Source: Bacteroidales bacterium (GTDB taxonomy: Bacteria; Bacteroidota; Bacteroidia; Bacteroidales; UBA4417). Taken from it: 64,000 bases of DNA. Location: contig JAURYB010000117.1 of assembly GCA_030654075.1 (NCBI GenBank), positions 1 to 64,000 on the forward strand, written 5' to 3'. A model generated the notes under the pieces. That model was given only the letters and a program-made list of their open reading frames with translations, did no database searches and was not told the origin of the DNA. The position numbers and the translations under genes were made by a program. Shown here piece by piece: positions 8,298 through 17,154 of the stretch (position 1 is the first letter of the stretch; every line of letters begins with the position of its first letter).

Positions 8298-10205
8298 CTA
8301 TTTCCCCAGGAACGCCCTCATATTTTCAATATTCTGAGTATGGTATAAATCCTTTCCATCCGAAGTATACAGAAAATCGATAAGTTGCTTGTACTGAGTT
8401 GTAATTTTACCGCGAACCATCTTCATGGTTGAATTTAACATATGGTTTTCTTCGGTAAATGCGGCGGGCAATATTCCTATTGCCGCAGGAAGCCAGCGAT
8501 GCGGGAACATGTGACCATAATGGCCATGTTTACGGTATTGGTTTAACTCATGTCCAATGCAATGGAGAGCTTCGTGTATTCCCGCATCGGAAGCAGGATC
8601 AAGGCCTTTATGCTGAAGATGTTTTAATAACGCTGCTTTTTCGGGCACCAGCAATACAATGGTATAGGGATTCTGATTGTTGAACAGCATGCATTGTGAG
8701 ATATAATGACTCTGACCGATATAAGCTTCTTCGATGCTTTCGGGGCTAAACTTTTCGCCATCATCAGCAATCAGCAGACTTTTAAAACGACCAAGTACAT
8801 AAAGGAAACCATCCGTATCCATATAACCAAGATCGCCGGTATAAAGCCATCCGTTACGCAGCGACTGGGCAGTAGCTTCCGGATTGTTCCAGTATCCAAG
8901 CATTACATTTTCGCCTTGTATTACTATTTCACCATGTTCGCCAACCGGCAGTTCATTGCCTTTTTCATCGCAGATTTTAAGCAGCATATTTTTCACCAGG
9001 TAACCGGATGAACCAAACTTATGCTTTGCCAGCGAATTCGACGAAATAATAGGTGAAGCTTCAGTAAGTCCATATCCCTGGAACATAGGCATGCCAATAG
9101 CATAAAAAAACCGCTGAAACTCTATATCAAGCAAAGCACCTCCACCTATAAAAAAATCAAGCCGGCTGCCAAATCCTTCCCGGATTTTACTAAACAGTAT
9201 CTTATCGTATAGTTTCATTAAAGGTTTGTACAAAAATGTAAGCCCGGGACCTTTGTTAAAACCATCACTATTATATTGGTATGAAATGCTCAAGGCATGC
9301 TTAAACATAGTTTTAACAATAAAACCCTTATCGTTAATGCCTTTCTCAATGTTCTTTTTAAAATTAGATGCCAAAGCCGGAACACTTAACAAAAGGTTAG
9401 GCTTTATTTCTTTGATATTGACCGGAATATTTTTCAGGGTTTCCATGCCGGTTTTTCCTACCTGAACCGAAGCCAGCGAAGCACCTTTTCCCATCATACT
9501 GTATATCCCGCCGGTATGAGCAAAACAATGGTCCCAGGGCAGAATGAGCAATGTAGTGTAGCTTTGTGGAATATCCATCAGCGTGTATGCCTGGTATACA
9601 TTGGCCACATAATTATTATGAGAGAGCACAATTCCTTTAGGATCGGCTGTAGTACCTGAGGTATAACAAATATTGGCTGGATCGTCAGGCTGAACCAAAC
9701 TACATGCTTTCTGAAATTCGTCTGAAGATGCTGACAAAAACTGCTTTCCCATAGCCAGCAATTCATTGTACGTAATTTCCGATGCATCGCCCGCATCACC
9801 ATCCAGGAGGATGAGTTTCTTCAGGTCGGGTAATGACGGTTTTATGTCACGGATTTTTTTAGCCTGGTTTCCGGATACAATTGCCATACTTGCCCCGGCA
9901 TGCGACAAACGGTAACGGATTTCGTCGGGTTCGTTAAGTTTTACCGATAAGGGGATATTGATCGCTCCGACATATAACATTCCGACTTCACTCACCACCC
10001 ATGCATTTCGCCCTTCGGAAAGAAGTGCAATCCGATCACCACGTTGAACTCCCAGGCTTAGCAAACCAGCAGCCATTTGCAATACTAACTCCTTGACCTG
10101 CAAATAGGTTGTTTCCTGATATTCTGTACCTGATTTCTCTGACAAGTAAACATTATCGGGGAATTTCTTGACATTTTCTTCGAAAAAGCTTGGAATGGTT
10201 TGCAT
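8298..10205 (-). CDS. Long-chain fatty acid--CoA ligase (AMP-forming)
   Basis: A 635-residue member of the adenylate-forming superfamily that should activate long-chain fatty acids to acyl-CoA through an acyl-AMP. Visible motifs are the P-loop-like YTSGTTADPKG at about residue 180, GYGLTEASP at about 377 and YTGDLGYMDTDGFLYVLGRFK near 455-475, which includes the conserved Asp and Arg of the A-motifs. The C-terminal domain after about 475 has the ISQCMLF and VPE elements of FadD15/long-chain ligases. No signal peptide is seen. An exact TAnnTTTG element lies 20 bases upstream of the ATG. It is not linked to beta-oxidation genes here. Confidence 0.94.
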   Translation of the reverse strand: MQTIPSFFEENVKKFPDNVYLSEKSGTEYQETTYLQVKELVLQMAAGLLSLGVQRGDRIALLSEGRNAWVVSEVGMLYVGAINIPLSVKLNEPDEIRYRLSHAGASMAIVSGNQAKKIRDIKPSLPDLKKLILLDGDAGDASEITYNELLAMGKQFLSASSDEFQKACSLVQPDDPANICYTSGTTADPKGIVLSHNNYVANVYQAYTLMDIPQSYTTLLILPWDHCFAHTGGIYSMMGKGASLASVQVGKTGMETLKNIPVNIKEIKPNLLLSVPALASNFKKNIEKGINDKGFIVKTMFKHALSISYQYNSDGFNKGPGLTFLYKPLMKLYDKILFSKIREGFGSRLDFFIGGGALLDIEFQRFFYAIGMPMFQGYGLTEASPIISSNSLAKHKFGSSGYLVKNMLLKICDEKGNELPVGEHGEIVIQGENVMLGYWNNPEATAQSLRNGWLYTGDLGYMDTDGFLYVLGRFKSLLIADDGEKFSPESIEEAYIGQSHYISQCMLFNNQNPYTIVLLVPEKAALLKHLQHKGLDPASDAGIHEALHCIGHELNQYRKHGHYGHMFPHRWLPAAIGILPAAFTEENHMLNSTMKMVRGKITTQYKQLIDFLYTSDGKDLYHTQNIENMRAFLGK

Positions 10206-10224
10206 AGGAGTTAGTTTTATGAAT

Positions 10225-10232
10225 CAAATGTA
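10225..10232 (-). promoter_or_regulatory. -7 element (TACATTTG) for the acyl-CoA ligase
   Basis: The minus strand reads TACATTTG, an exact TAnnTTTG match, 20 bases before the ATG. Confidence 0.55.
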
Positions 10233-10308
10233 ATGCATAATTCAGGAAATAACAAAAACCTTATATCTGAATCTTTATTTCAACCAAGGTTAACCAAACT
10301 TTATGCAG

Positions 10309-10962
10309 CTATGGAATATATCCCCAATAATTAAGTTCAGCTTTCCCCTTTATTTCTTTTGTTCCCCCATCATGCATCAGAATAACTCTTGTTGCAATAT
10401 CTAAAATATTCATGTAATCGTGATCTGATATTATAAAACCTTTGAACTTTGATTGTTCCCTGATCAGACTTTTAATTTCTTCCTTGTAAACCGGCGCAAC
10501 ACCATTAAAAGGCTCATCGATCAGAATAAATTTCGCATCGGAATAAATTATCAGAAATATTTCAATCAGTCGTTTTTCGCCTCCGGATAATTGCCGGCTT
10601 TTCTTTGTGACCAGGGGTTGTATCAACTTATGATTTAATAAAACCTGCGCATTTTCCTTATTGCAGAAAAGTGAAATAATATTTTTGATAAATACATGAT
10701 TGGGCAAAAAGCTATCCTGTGGTAAATAATTTATGAGTTTCCGGTTATCAAACAATCCATCTATTACGTTGCCTTCCACTTTTACAAATTTCCGGTCTGC
10801 CTTGAGTGACCCGAAAATAATTTTCATTAAAGTCGATTTCCCGGTTCCGTTCAGTCCAAGCAGTCCAACAATTTCACCTTTTTTGCACGATACAAATATG
10901 TCGGTCAGGATTTGCCGGGAATCAAATTCCTTTCTCACACTATCCACATGCAAACCAGTCAT
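10309..10962 (-). CDS. ABC transporter ATP-binding protein
   Basis: A 217-residue ABC ATPase. Walker A is GLNGTGKST at residues 36-44, the Q-loop lies in YLPQDS near 82, the signature is LSGGEKR at 125-131 and Walker B is FILIDEP at 145-151. The switch histidine is in ISDHDY near 180. The DEPFNGVAP sequence after Walker B recalls the LptB/urea-branched amino acid subgroup, but overall it is more divergent and shorter than LptB. Its start codon overlaps the stop codon of an upstream 96-aa membrane protein, so the two are probably translated together. The transported substrate is unknown. Confidence 0.9.
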   Translation of the reverse strand: MTGLHVDSVRKEFDSRQILTDIFVSCKKGEIVGLLGLNGTGKSTLMKIIFGSLKADRKFVKVEGNVIDGLFDNRKLINYLPQDSFLPNHVFIKNIISLFCNKENAQVLLNHKLIQPLVTKKSRQLSGGEKRLIEIFLIIYSDAKFILIDEPFNGVAPVYKEEIKSLIREQSKFKGFIISDHDYMNILDIATRVILMHDGGTKEIKGKAELNYWGYIP

Positions 10963-11249
10963 AAAGCAATAAGTATTACCCCGATAAAAAAGCTAAAAAT
11001 GATTGTAAACATCCATAAGCACATTTTTGACAATCCTAAATTATGATAGAAATAGTATTCGTTTGGATTACGGATTTCATAAACAACAAAATGAAAAAAC
11101 GGGGCAAACACAATGTATGCTGTGCCGATGGATGCGGTTGAAACAGAATCAGAAACAATCAAACCCGATAATCCTATCAGAACCGACATCGTGATTGAAG
11201 GCACTAAAAGTTTTCTGTAAAAAAGCCATAATCCGATTAACATTTGCAT
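10959..11249 (-). CDS. Small membrane protein, partner of the ABC ATPase
   Basis: A 96-residue hydrophobic protein with about three membrane-spanning segments (residues 16-32, 38-58 and 76-95), separated by a short polar loop YEIRNPNEYYFYHN. No family was recognised. Its last four bases overlap the ATG of the ABC ATPase, a classic coupling arrangement, which suggests that the two form a complex. It is too short for a conventional ABC permease subunit. No membrane gene follows the ATPase, so it either works as an oligomer or is the last piece of a larger, lost permease. Confidence 0.75.
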   Translation of the reverse strand: MQMLIGLWLFYRKLLVPSITMSVLIGLSGLIVSDSVSTASIGTAYIVFAPFFHFVVYEIRNPNEYYFYHNLGLSKMCLWMFTIIFSFFIGVILIAL

Positions 11250-11340
11250 AGCTGCGATAGTAACAAAGCCAATTATATGAGCGTTAAAACCCTATCCGAC
11301 ATTCTTCTCACACTAATAACTCATAATCAATAATTCAAAA

Positions 11341-12003
11341 CTATTTCCCCATTCCCTGCATCTCTCCCGATTCAAAAACAGTAAAACCTTTCCTATCTTC
11401 CCTTGCAGCCGTGATCATAGCTTTTGCAACCACATCGGCATGAATTCCTTTGTATTTTAATAATGGCCCGGCAAACAGGAATCCCAATGTTCCCATTACC
11501 ACTTGCGCAATTTTTTCTCCTCCTCGTTTTTCTGTACGGTTGCCCATAAGCAACGATGGCCTGAAAACCTGAATCTGTGGAATATTCAACTGGCTGACTG
11601 CTGTTTCCATTTCACCTTTTACACGGTTGTAAAAAATACCTGATTTTGCACTAGCACCCATAGCGCTCACAATCAACAACCGTTTTACATTGTTTGCAAC
11701 GCACCATTTCCCAAGATTGACCACATACGTATAATCCACCTTATAAAACGCATCCTGCGAACCGGACGTTTTTATTGTAGTGCCAAGCGCGCAAAACACA
11801 TCGTCAACCTGAAAATCCAGCTTCATTAACTCTATTGTTTCAAAATCAATTTGTTTCTGGATAAGTTTTGGATGCTGAATAGCAATTGGTTTACGGACTA
11901 GAATTACGATTTTGTCAAATTGATCGTCAGCTAGAAGTTGTGTAATAAGGCTGCTTCCAACCAGTCCGGTGGCACCGGCAATAAGTGCGTTGCGTTTTTC
12001 CAT
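11341..12003 (-). CDS. NAD(P)-binding Rossmann-fold oxidoreductase (atypical SDR)
   Basis: A protein of about 220 residues of the atypical short-chain dehydrogenase group related to human HTATIP2/TIP30 and yeast Fmp52. The N terminus has ALIAGATGLVGSSL, the glycine-rich nucleotide-binding loop, followed by VDDVFCALGTT and a YTYVVNLGKW segment; LIVSAMGASAKS and FYNRVKGEME contain the usual Ser and YxxxK-like (NRVKG) positions. The start at 12003 is chosen because MEKRNALIAGATG is the normal N terminus. An upstream in-frame ATG at 12063 would add 20 residues without family support. The substrate is unknown. Confidence 0.87.
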   Translation of the reverse strand: MEKRNALIAGATGLVGSSLITQLLADDQFDKIVILVRKPIAIQHPKLIQKQIDFETIELMKLDFQVDDVFCALGTTIKTSGSQDAFYKVDYTYVVNLGKWCVANNVKRLLIVSAMGASAKSGIFYNRVKGEMETAVSQLNIPQIQVFRPSLLMGNRTEKRGGEKIAQVVMGTLGFLFAGPLLKYKGIHADVVAKAMITAAREDRKGFTVFESGEMQGMGK

Positions 12004-12143
12004 GGTATGAATAATTAGAACAATAAAAGTAGTTGATTCAGGAGTAATCACAGAAGTATACATTATAATTATCCATAAATTTTCACAAATAAATCAATAA
12101 TTGCACCTGATCAGTTATTCAAATATGCGGCAAGAAATAATAT

Positions 12144-12254
12144 GCCACAGATTTCACGGATTTCACAGATAAAAAGCATGTATCAATTCTCAAAATTCAA
12201 TTCCATGACTGCTGAAAGCTGTTATCCATCTGTGTAATTTGTGAAATCTGTGGC
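12144..12254. repeat. Palindromic intergenic element (GCCACAGATTTCAC arms)
   Basis: The left arm at 12144-12170 (starting GCCACAGATTTCAC and ending CACAGAT) is matched by a right arm at 12228-12254 in inverted orientation with about three mismatches over 27 bases. The loop is 57 bases. Transcribed RNA would form a long stem. No coding sequence lies inside. Confidence 0.85.
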
Positions 12255-12400
12255 AAACATAGCTCTCAATACAGTTTAATAGCCAACAACAATCAAATTC
12301 AATTCTTTTAACAATTTGTTTGATATCAGTGTTTGTTATGTTCCTTACAGCAATAATGAACAAATCAAAATCTATTGCCGATACACTCCCGATTATTGCG

Positions 12401-12408
12401 TAATTTTG
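12401..12408 (+). promoter_or_regulatory. -7 element (TAATTTTG) for the GH3 gene
   Basis: An exact TAnnTTTG match 31 bases before the GH3 ATG. Confidence 0.55.
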
Positions 12409-12438
12409 AAAAATTGAACCTTTTGAACCTATACCCTT

Positions 12439-13956
12439 ATGACATTATTTAATTCAGTGATATCGTGGTTTATACGAAAACGTATCCACCAGATAGAGTT
12501 ATTTATGAAGTACCCGCACGAAGTGCAGGAGGAGTGGTTCGAGAGCCTGCTGCATACCGCACGCGATACCGAATGGGGGTTAAAATACGATTACCGCTCA
12601 ATTTACACATTTGACGAATACTGCCGCCGTGTACCTATCAGCGATTATACAGCTATGAAACCGTATATCGACAGGCTAAGGCAAGGTGAAAATAATATTC
12701 TCTGGCCTACTGAAGTCAAATGGTTTGCCAAGAGTTCAGGTACCACCAGCGATAAAAGTAAATTTATTCCGGTAACAACTGAAGCGCTTGAAGAATGCCA
12801 CATGAAAGGCGGCAAGGACCTGCTATCAATCTATTGCAACAATAACCCGGATTCAATCGTGTTTAGCGGCAAAGTACTTGGAATGGGTGGAAGTTTCCGT
12901 TCGGATAACGAAGTGGCCGACACCTATCATGGCGATGTTTCGGCAATTATCATGGAAAACCTTCCTTTCTGGATACAGCTTATCCGTACGCCTGATATGA
13001 GTGTGGCGCTGATGGATGAATGGGAAGAAAAACTCTACAAAATTGCCATGATCACCAAGGATGAAGATGTTACCAATATCACGGGAGTTCCTTCATGGAC
13101 TCTGGTGCTGTTAAATAAAATCCTTGAAATTACCGGCGCTACCAACATAAAGGAAGTATGGCCCAATCTTGAATTATTTGTTCATGGCGGAGTCAGCTTT
13201 ACACCTTACAGGGAGCAATTTCGGAAAATTTGTCCCCCTGAAATGAAATATCTCGAAACCTATAATGCCAGTGAAGGATTTTTCGGAATACAGGACCGGC
13301 TTGATAGTGACGACATGTTATTAATGCTTGATTATGGCGTTTTTTACGAATTTATGCCAATGGCTGAAATTGATAAAGAAAAGCCTGCTACACTTCCTCT
13401 ATGGCAAATAGAACCTGGTGTGAACTATGCCATGGTTATCAGCACCAATGCCGGATTGTGGCGCTACCTGATCGGCGATACCGTAATGTTTACGTCTACT
13501 GACCCGTATCGAATTAAAATAACGGGGCGTACCCGCAGTTTTATCAATGCTTTTGGAGAAGAACTCATTATCGATAACGCGGAAAAAGCACTGGCAACAG
13601 CATGCGAAAAAACATCCGCCATTATTACCGAGTATACAGCAGCACCCATATTCTTAAACGATAAAGAGAAAGCCGCTCACGAATGGGTAATTGAATTTGA
13701 AACGCCTCCCGAGAACCTCGAATATTTTGGTGAAATACTCGACAATGCTCTGAAATCACTGAATTCAGATTACGAAGCCAAGCGATACCATAACCTGATG
13801 TTGATGCTTCCCGTGATCAGACCGGTGGAAAAGGGTACATTTTATGAATGGTTCCGCGAACGCGGAAAACTGGGTGGGCAGCATAAAGTTCCCCGATTAT
13901 CCAATGAAAGGAAATATGTGGAGGAAATACTGGCACTGAACGGGAAAAGTATTTAG
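12439..13956 (+). CDS. GH3-family acyl-adenylating protein
   Basis: A 505-residue protein of the GH3 family, named after plant auxin-conjugating enzymes that join acyl acids to amino acids through an acyl-AMP. The ATP-binding motif FAKSSGTTSDKSKFIPVT lies at about residues 97-114, and the second adenylate motif ETYNASEGFFG at about 274-284. A YLIGDTV motif at about 340-346 and a C-terminal GKLGGQHKVPRL segment complete the family pattern. GH3 proteins are common in Bacteroidota, but their substrates there are not known. The gene is bracketed by two palindromic intergenic elements and has its own -7 element. Confidence 0.92.
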   Translation: MTLFNSVISWFIRKRIHQIELFMKYPHEVQEEWFESLLHTARDTEWGLKYDYRSIYTFDEYCRRVPISDYTAMKPYIDRLRQGENNILWPTEVKWFAKSSGTTSDKSKFIPVTTEALEECHMKGGKDLLSIYCNNNPDSIVFSGKVLGMGGSFRSDNEVADTYHGDVSAIIMENLPFWIQLIRTPDMSVALMDEWEEKLYKIAMITKDEDVTNITGVPSWTLVLLNKILEITGATNIKEVWPNLELFVHGGVSFTPYREQFRKICPPEMKYLETYNASEGFFGIQDRLDSDDMLLMLDYGVFYEFMPMAEIDKEKPATLPLWQIEPGVNYAMVISTNAGLWRYLIGDTVMFTSTDPYRIKITGRTRSFINAFGEELIIDNAEKALATACEKTSAIITEYTAAPIFLNDKEKAAHEWVIEFETPPENLEYFGEILDNALKSLNSDYEAKRYHNLMLMLPVIRPVEKGTFYEWFRERGKLGGQHKVPRLSNERKYVEEILALNGKSI

Positions 13957-13982
13957 ATGATTCCCAATATCTGAGATAAGGA

Positions 13983-14138
13983 AACCACGGAGGCACGGAG
14001 ATCACTGATTAGCACGGAGAAAAGGGAATTTAGCTGTTGAGTTTAAAAAATAAAACCACTAAGGCACAAAGAGCACAAAGAAACACTAAGCAAATAAATA
14101 CCTCTGTGGCCCTCAGTGTAATCCGTGCCTCCGTGGTT
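13983..14138. repeat. Palindromic intergenic element (AACCACGGAGGCACGGA arms)
   Basis: The arm AACCACGGAGGCACGGA at 13983-13999 is matched inverted at about 14122-14138. Between them lies CCACTAAGGCACAAAGAGCACAAAG, from another well-known intergenic repeat type; a relative occurs at 17290-17327. The 61-codon open frame at 14037-14222 is a product of this repeat and is not a gene. Confidence 0.85.
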
Positions 14139-14252
14139 AAAAATAAATCAATCAAGCTAATCTTCAGGTTAACGAGTTATCAACAAAACGCAAAAGTTTT
14201 AGATCATAAAAAAGATTCTTAATAATTTAGCTGAATAATACAATTTGAACTT

Positions 14253-14873
14253 ATGGGCATGCATATAGCAATAGCAGGAAATATAGGATCCGGGAAAACA
14301 ACACTTTCAGGTCTGCTGGCCAAAAATTTCGGCTGGCAACCGCATTACGAAGACGTAGATACCAATCCGTATCTCCCCAGTTTTTATGAAGACATGCAAC
14401 GCTGGTCGTTCAACCTGCAGATTTACTTTCTAAACAGCCGCTTCCGCCAGATCGTTGATATCCGGAAAAGCGGCAAGAATGTAATCCAGGATCGTACCAT
14501 TTATGAAGACGCGCATATTTTTGCGCCAAACCTTCATACCATGAACCTGATGACAACCCGCGATTATGAAAATTACCAGTCGCTGTTCGAGCTTATGTCA
14601 TCCTTTATACAGCCTCCGGATTTATTGATTTATTTGCGTGCCGATGTTCCTACTTTGGTAAGGAACATTCAAAAGCGTGGACGCGATTACGAAGCCTCCA
14701 TCCGTCTCGATTACCTGAAAAGCCTGAACGAACGTTACGAAAACTGGATAAACGATTATACAGAAGGAAAACTATTGATTTTTGATGTGGATAATATCAA
14801 TTTCCAGGATAATGCCGAAGATCTTGGAAGAATAATTGAAGGAGTACAGGCAAATCTGCACGGACTGTTCTAG
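14253..14873 (+). CDS. Deoxynucleoside kinase
   Basis: A 206-residue kinase that should phosphorylate a deoxynucleoside (dA, dG or dC type) for nucleotide salvage. The P-loop GNIGSGKT is at residues 9-16, the ED of the substrate-binding YEDVDTNPY at 29-37, and the conserved DRT motif in QDRTIYEDAHIF near 83-94. YLRADVPTLVRNIQKRGRDYE near 128-148 contains the LID arginines. A start at 14259 (MHIAIAG) is equally possible. The final 29 codons and the stop have a diverged second copy at 17397-17482. Confidence 0.93.
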   Translation: MGMHIAIAGNIGSGKTTLSGLLAKNFGWQPHYEDVDTNPYLPSFYEDMQRWSFNLQIYFLNSRFRQIVDIRKSGKNVIQDRTIYEDAHIFAPNLHTMNLMTTRDYENYQSLFELMSSFIQPPDLLIYLRADVPTLVRNIQKRGRDYEASIRLDYLKSLNERYENWINDYTEGKLLIFDVDNINFQDNAEDLGRIIEGVQANLHGLF

Positions 14874-14884
14874 ATAAAAATCCA

Positions 14885-15010
14885 CTACATAGGATCCACA
14901 TCATTCACCACCCGCACCAGTTTATAATTAGGATGAGCATTAAGCGTCATTATAGCATTCCGGATTTCCTCCTTTGCTTTTGACAATGGAATTCCCTTTT
15001 CGAATTTAAT
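14885..15010 (-). pseudogene. priA 3'-terminal fragment (duplicate)
   Basis: The minus strand encodes 41 residues plus a stop that align without gaps to the last 41 residues of the intact PriA at 17495-19969, with 34 identical positions by hand alignment. The fragment begins with IKFEKGIPL and ends in DVDPM and a TAG stop. It has no start codon. Weak similarity to priA may continue with indels to about 15046. It lies directly downstream of the intact kinase gene in the same relative position that real priA occupies behind the kinase remnant at 17397-17482. Confidence 0.9.
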
Positions 15011-15071
15011 CCGTTAATGGTTTTTATCGCTGATAAATCCGGATTGCCGGAAGTTGTGAAGTGAAATTATA

Positions 15072-17042
15072 TTACTCGTTGAAAATCAATAAAATTTCTG
15101 TGCCTTCGGCAGGCGTTGAATTTACTTTAATAGAGCATTTGATTAGTTTTGCCATATCTCTGATGAGGTGCAATCCCAGTCCTGATTTTGAGCCAACTTC
15201 AACTTTATCATCATACAAAGCCCTGAATTGTTCAGGTTTTGCGCCAACGCCATTATCGGTAATTGATAAAACCGTGAGATTGTCAACCAGGGTAGCCTTC
15301 CATGTAATAATTCCTTCCGATTTGTTATTCAAAGCCTTTATTGCATTGCTGGTTAAGTTCCTCATGATGGTTTTCAGGAAATTTTTATCTGTAAATACGC
15401 TGATCTTGCCTGTGTTAATGAATACAAACCGGTATTGCATACTGTAGTCGTACATACTTTGGATATCGGCAAAGAGTTTGTCAACTTCAATATATTGCAT
15501 CTGCGGCTTAAACCCTTCCATTTGTCCTTTGCTCCATAGTAATAAATCTTCCATATTATTTAAAAGATTTTCGGCAACGACCAAAGTTTTAGTTTCTAAA
15601 CTTTCTCTTGATTCATCATCAAGCTCTCCGGGACAATCTTTCTGAAATTGAAAGAACTGGATGATACTTGCCACGGGAGCTCGTAAATCGTGGTTAAGGA
15701 TAGAAAAAAACTTTGCTCTAACTTTATTTGCTTCAATCAGGTCGTTATTTAAAGCAGCTAATTTTATATTGGTTTTCTTTTTTAATCTATTCTGGTAAAA
15801 CAGCACTACCCCCAATATTGTCAACAGCAAAAGCCCAATAAACAGATATTTCTTTTGGATATTGGTTTTATAAATCGTCAGTCTGCTGATTTCCAACTCT
15901 TTGTCTTTTAACTTTAAGTCGTCTTCTTTGTTCTCGATTTCGTATTTTGAGATTAAATTAAAAAGGTATTTTAAGTTTTTCTCACTGCCAAGTTTCTCTT
16001 TGTATTCCACATGCAAATCTTTATATTTCAGAGCCATTGCGAAATCATTCTCAGATTTTGCCAATTGAGACAATAATAAATAAGCTGAAGATATGTAAGA
16101 GATATAGTTTTTGTTTTTTGAAAGTTCAAGCCCTTTGTTTAAATACATTTTCCCTTTTTCATTGTCGTTTAGTTCAAAATAAGCCCAGCCCAGGTTTATG
16201 TAGGAAGATGCGGTGTAAAAGTCGTCACCAAGCTTTTCTGCGATTTCAATAGTAGGCTTAATATAATTAAATGCCTCTTTTGGATTGTTTTGTTTCAGGA
16301 ATACCTGGCCAATGCTGTTGTTGCAAATCATCCTTCCCAGGTCCGAATTAATCAATTCGTTAAACGAAAGGGATTTCTTATAATTAACCAAAGCTGAATC
16401 CAACTGGTTCTGGCTTTCATAAACCCCTCCGATATTCTGGTAATTGATGGCCAATCCCAGGTTATTCTTCAGCTTTTTCTCAATCCCCAGCGATATGACA
16501 AAATTTTCTTTTGCCATTTCAAACTGGTTAAGAGTTAAAAAGATATTCCCCATGCTGTTTAACGAAATAGCCTGGCTTCTTAATATCTCATCATCTTTAT
16601 CTTTTATGGAATTCACAAGGTTTAATGCATTCTGATGGTTATCAATTGCAGGTTTAATGGAATCAATACGGCGGTAAACAACCCCCAGCATATTATATGC
16701 GGCAATTTCCAAATATATGTTCTTAGTTTGCTTTGCAAGAAGCAGCGCCTGCTCATGGTATTCTCCTGATTTTTTATAATTGGAAAAATCCCGGAAACAG
16801 GTACCTAATTCATTGTAAAGATATGATTGTATAACAATCGCTTTTTTAGCTATTGCCGTGTTTAATGCCAGATATAATTTGGCAGTATCATTTTTGAAAG
16901 GCAGAAAAAAAGTCTTTATTGCCTTATAATCAGTTACTCCGGGCTGAATAAAGCTGTTTGCCTTTTGGCTAAAGGTGTATTCCTGAGCCTGGCTTACCCA
17001 AGCTAATAGGAAGAAAACTAATAAAAGAATACCCTTTTTCAA
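15072..17042 (-). CDS. TPR-containing orphan sensor histidine kinase
   Basis: A 656-residue sensor kinase. Residues 1-19 form a signal peptide ending in SQAQ. Residues about 30-380 are periplasmic TPR-like repeats (several NxGxxY/F units such as NMLGVVYR, NSMGNIF, NIGGVYES and NLGWAYFE). One membrane segment lies at about 398-417, followed by a short coiled linker, the dimerisation/H-box FSILNHDLRAPVASI with the phospho-accepting His near 449, and an HATPase domain with N-box NLTSNAIKALN, G1 ITDNGVGA and G2 KSGLGLHL. No response regulator is adjacent. It is the main cargo between the duplicated kinase/priA junctions and looks more AT-rich than its flanks. Confidence 0.92.
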   Translation of the reverse strand: MKKGILLLVFFLLAWVSQAQEYTFSQKANSFIQPGVTDYKAIKTFFLPFKNDTAKLYLALNTAIAKKAIVIQSYLYNELGTCFRDFSNYKKSGEYHEQALLLAKQTKNIYLEIAAYNMLGVVYRRIDSIKPAIDNHQNALNLVNSIKDKDDEILRSQAISLNSMGNIFLTLNQFEMAKENFVISLGIEKKLKNNLGLAINYQNIGGVYESQNQLDSALVNYKKSLSFNELINSDLGRMICNNSIGQVFLKQNNPKEAFNYIKPTIEIAEKLGDDFYTASSYINLGWAYFELNDNEKGKMYLNKGLELSKNKNYISYISSAYLLLSQLAKSENDFAMALKYKDLHVEYKEKLGSEKNLKYLFNLISKYEIENKEDDLKLKDKELEISRLTIYKTNIQKKYLFIGLLLLTILGVVLFYQNRLKKKTNIKLAALNNDLIEANKVRAKFFSILNHDLRAPVASIIQFFQFQKDCPGELDDESRESLETKTLVVAENLLNNMEDLLLWSKGQMEGFKPQMQYIEVDKLFADIQSMYDYSMQYRFVFINTGKISVFTDKNFLKTIMRNLTSNAIKALNNKSEGIITWKATLVDNLTVLSITDNGVGAKPEQFRALYDDKVEVGSKSGLGLHLIRDMAKLIKCSIKVNSTPAEGTEILLIFNE

Positions 17043-17065
17043 TTCAAAAAAGTGTTTTGTTTTTA

Positions 17066-17073
17066 CAAATATA
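17066..17073 (-). promoter_or_regulatory. -7 element (TATATTTG) for the TPR histidine kinase
   Basis: The minus strand reads TATATTTG, an exact TAnnTTTG match, 24 bases before the ATG. Confidence 0.55.
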
Positions 17074-17154
17074 GTTTTATTTCAACGGATTAGTCAAATT
17101 TTTGTTTTGGCTACAATTACATAGTTTGAATATTTTTTTAAAAAAAATGCGATA

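Larger units (their letters stand above)
12004..12438. other. Intergenic spacer with palindromic element and GH3 promoter
   Basis: No gene is seen. The spacer holds an inverted repeat at 12144-12254 and a TAnnTTTG element at 12401-12408, described separately. The remainder is AT-rich. Confidence 0.7.

Noticed and set aside
12003-12063. Upstream start adding 20 residues to the NAD(P)-binding protein
   Set aside because: The added stretch has no family support and the glycine-rich loop is expected within the first residues from the 12003 start.
14037-14222. 61-codon ORF beginning MSLKNKTTKAQRAQRNTK
   Set aside because: It is the translation of a common CACTAAGGCACAAAGAGC-type intergenic repeat inside a palindrome, not a gene.
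14874-15071. A possible separate small gene between dNK and the histidine kinase
   Set aside because: The conserved frame is a C-terminal priA fragment without start; it is recorded as a pseudogene.
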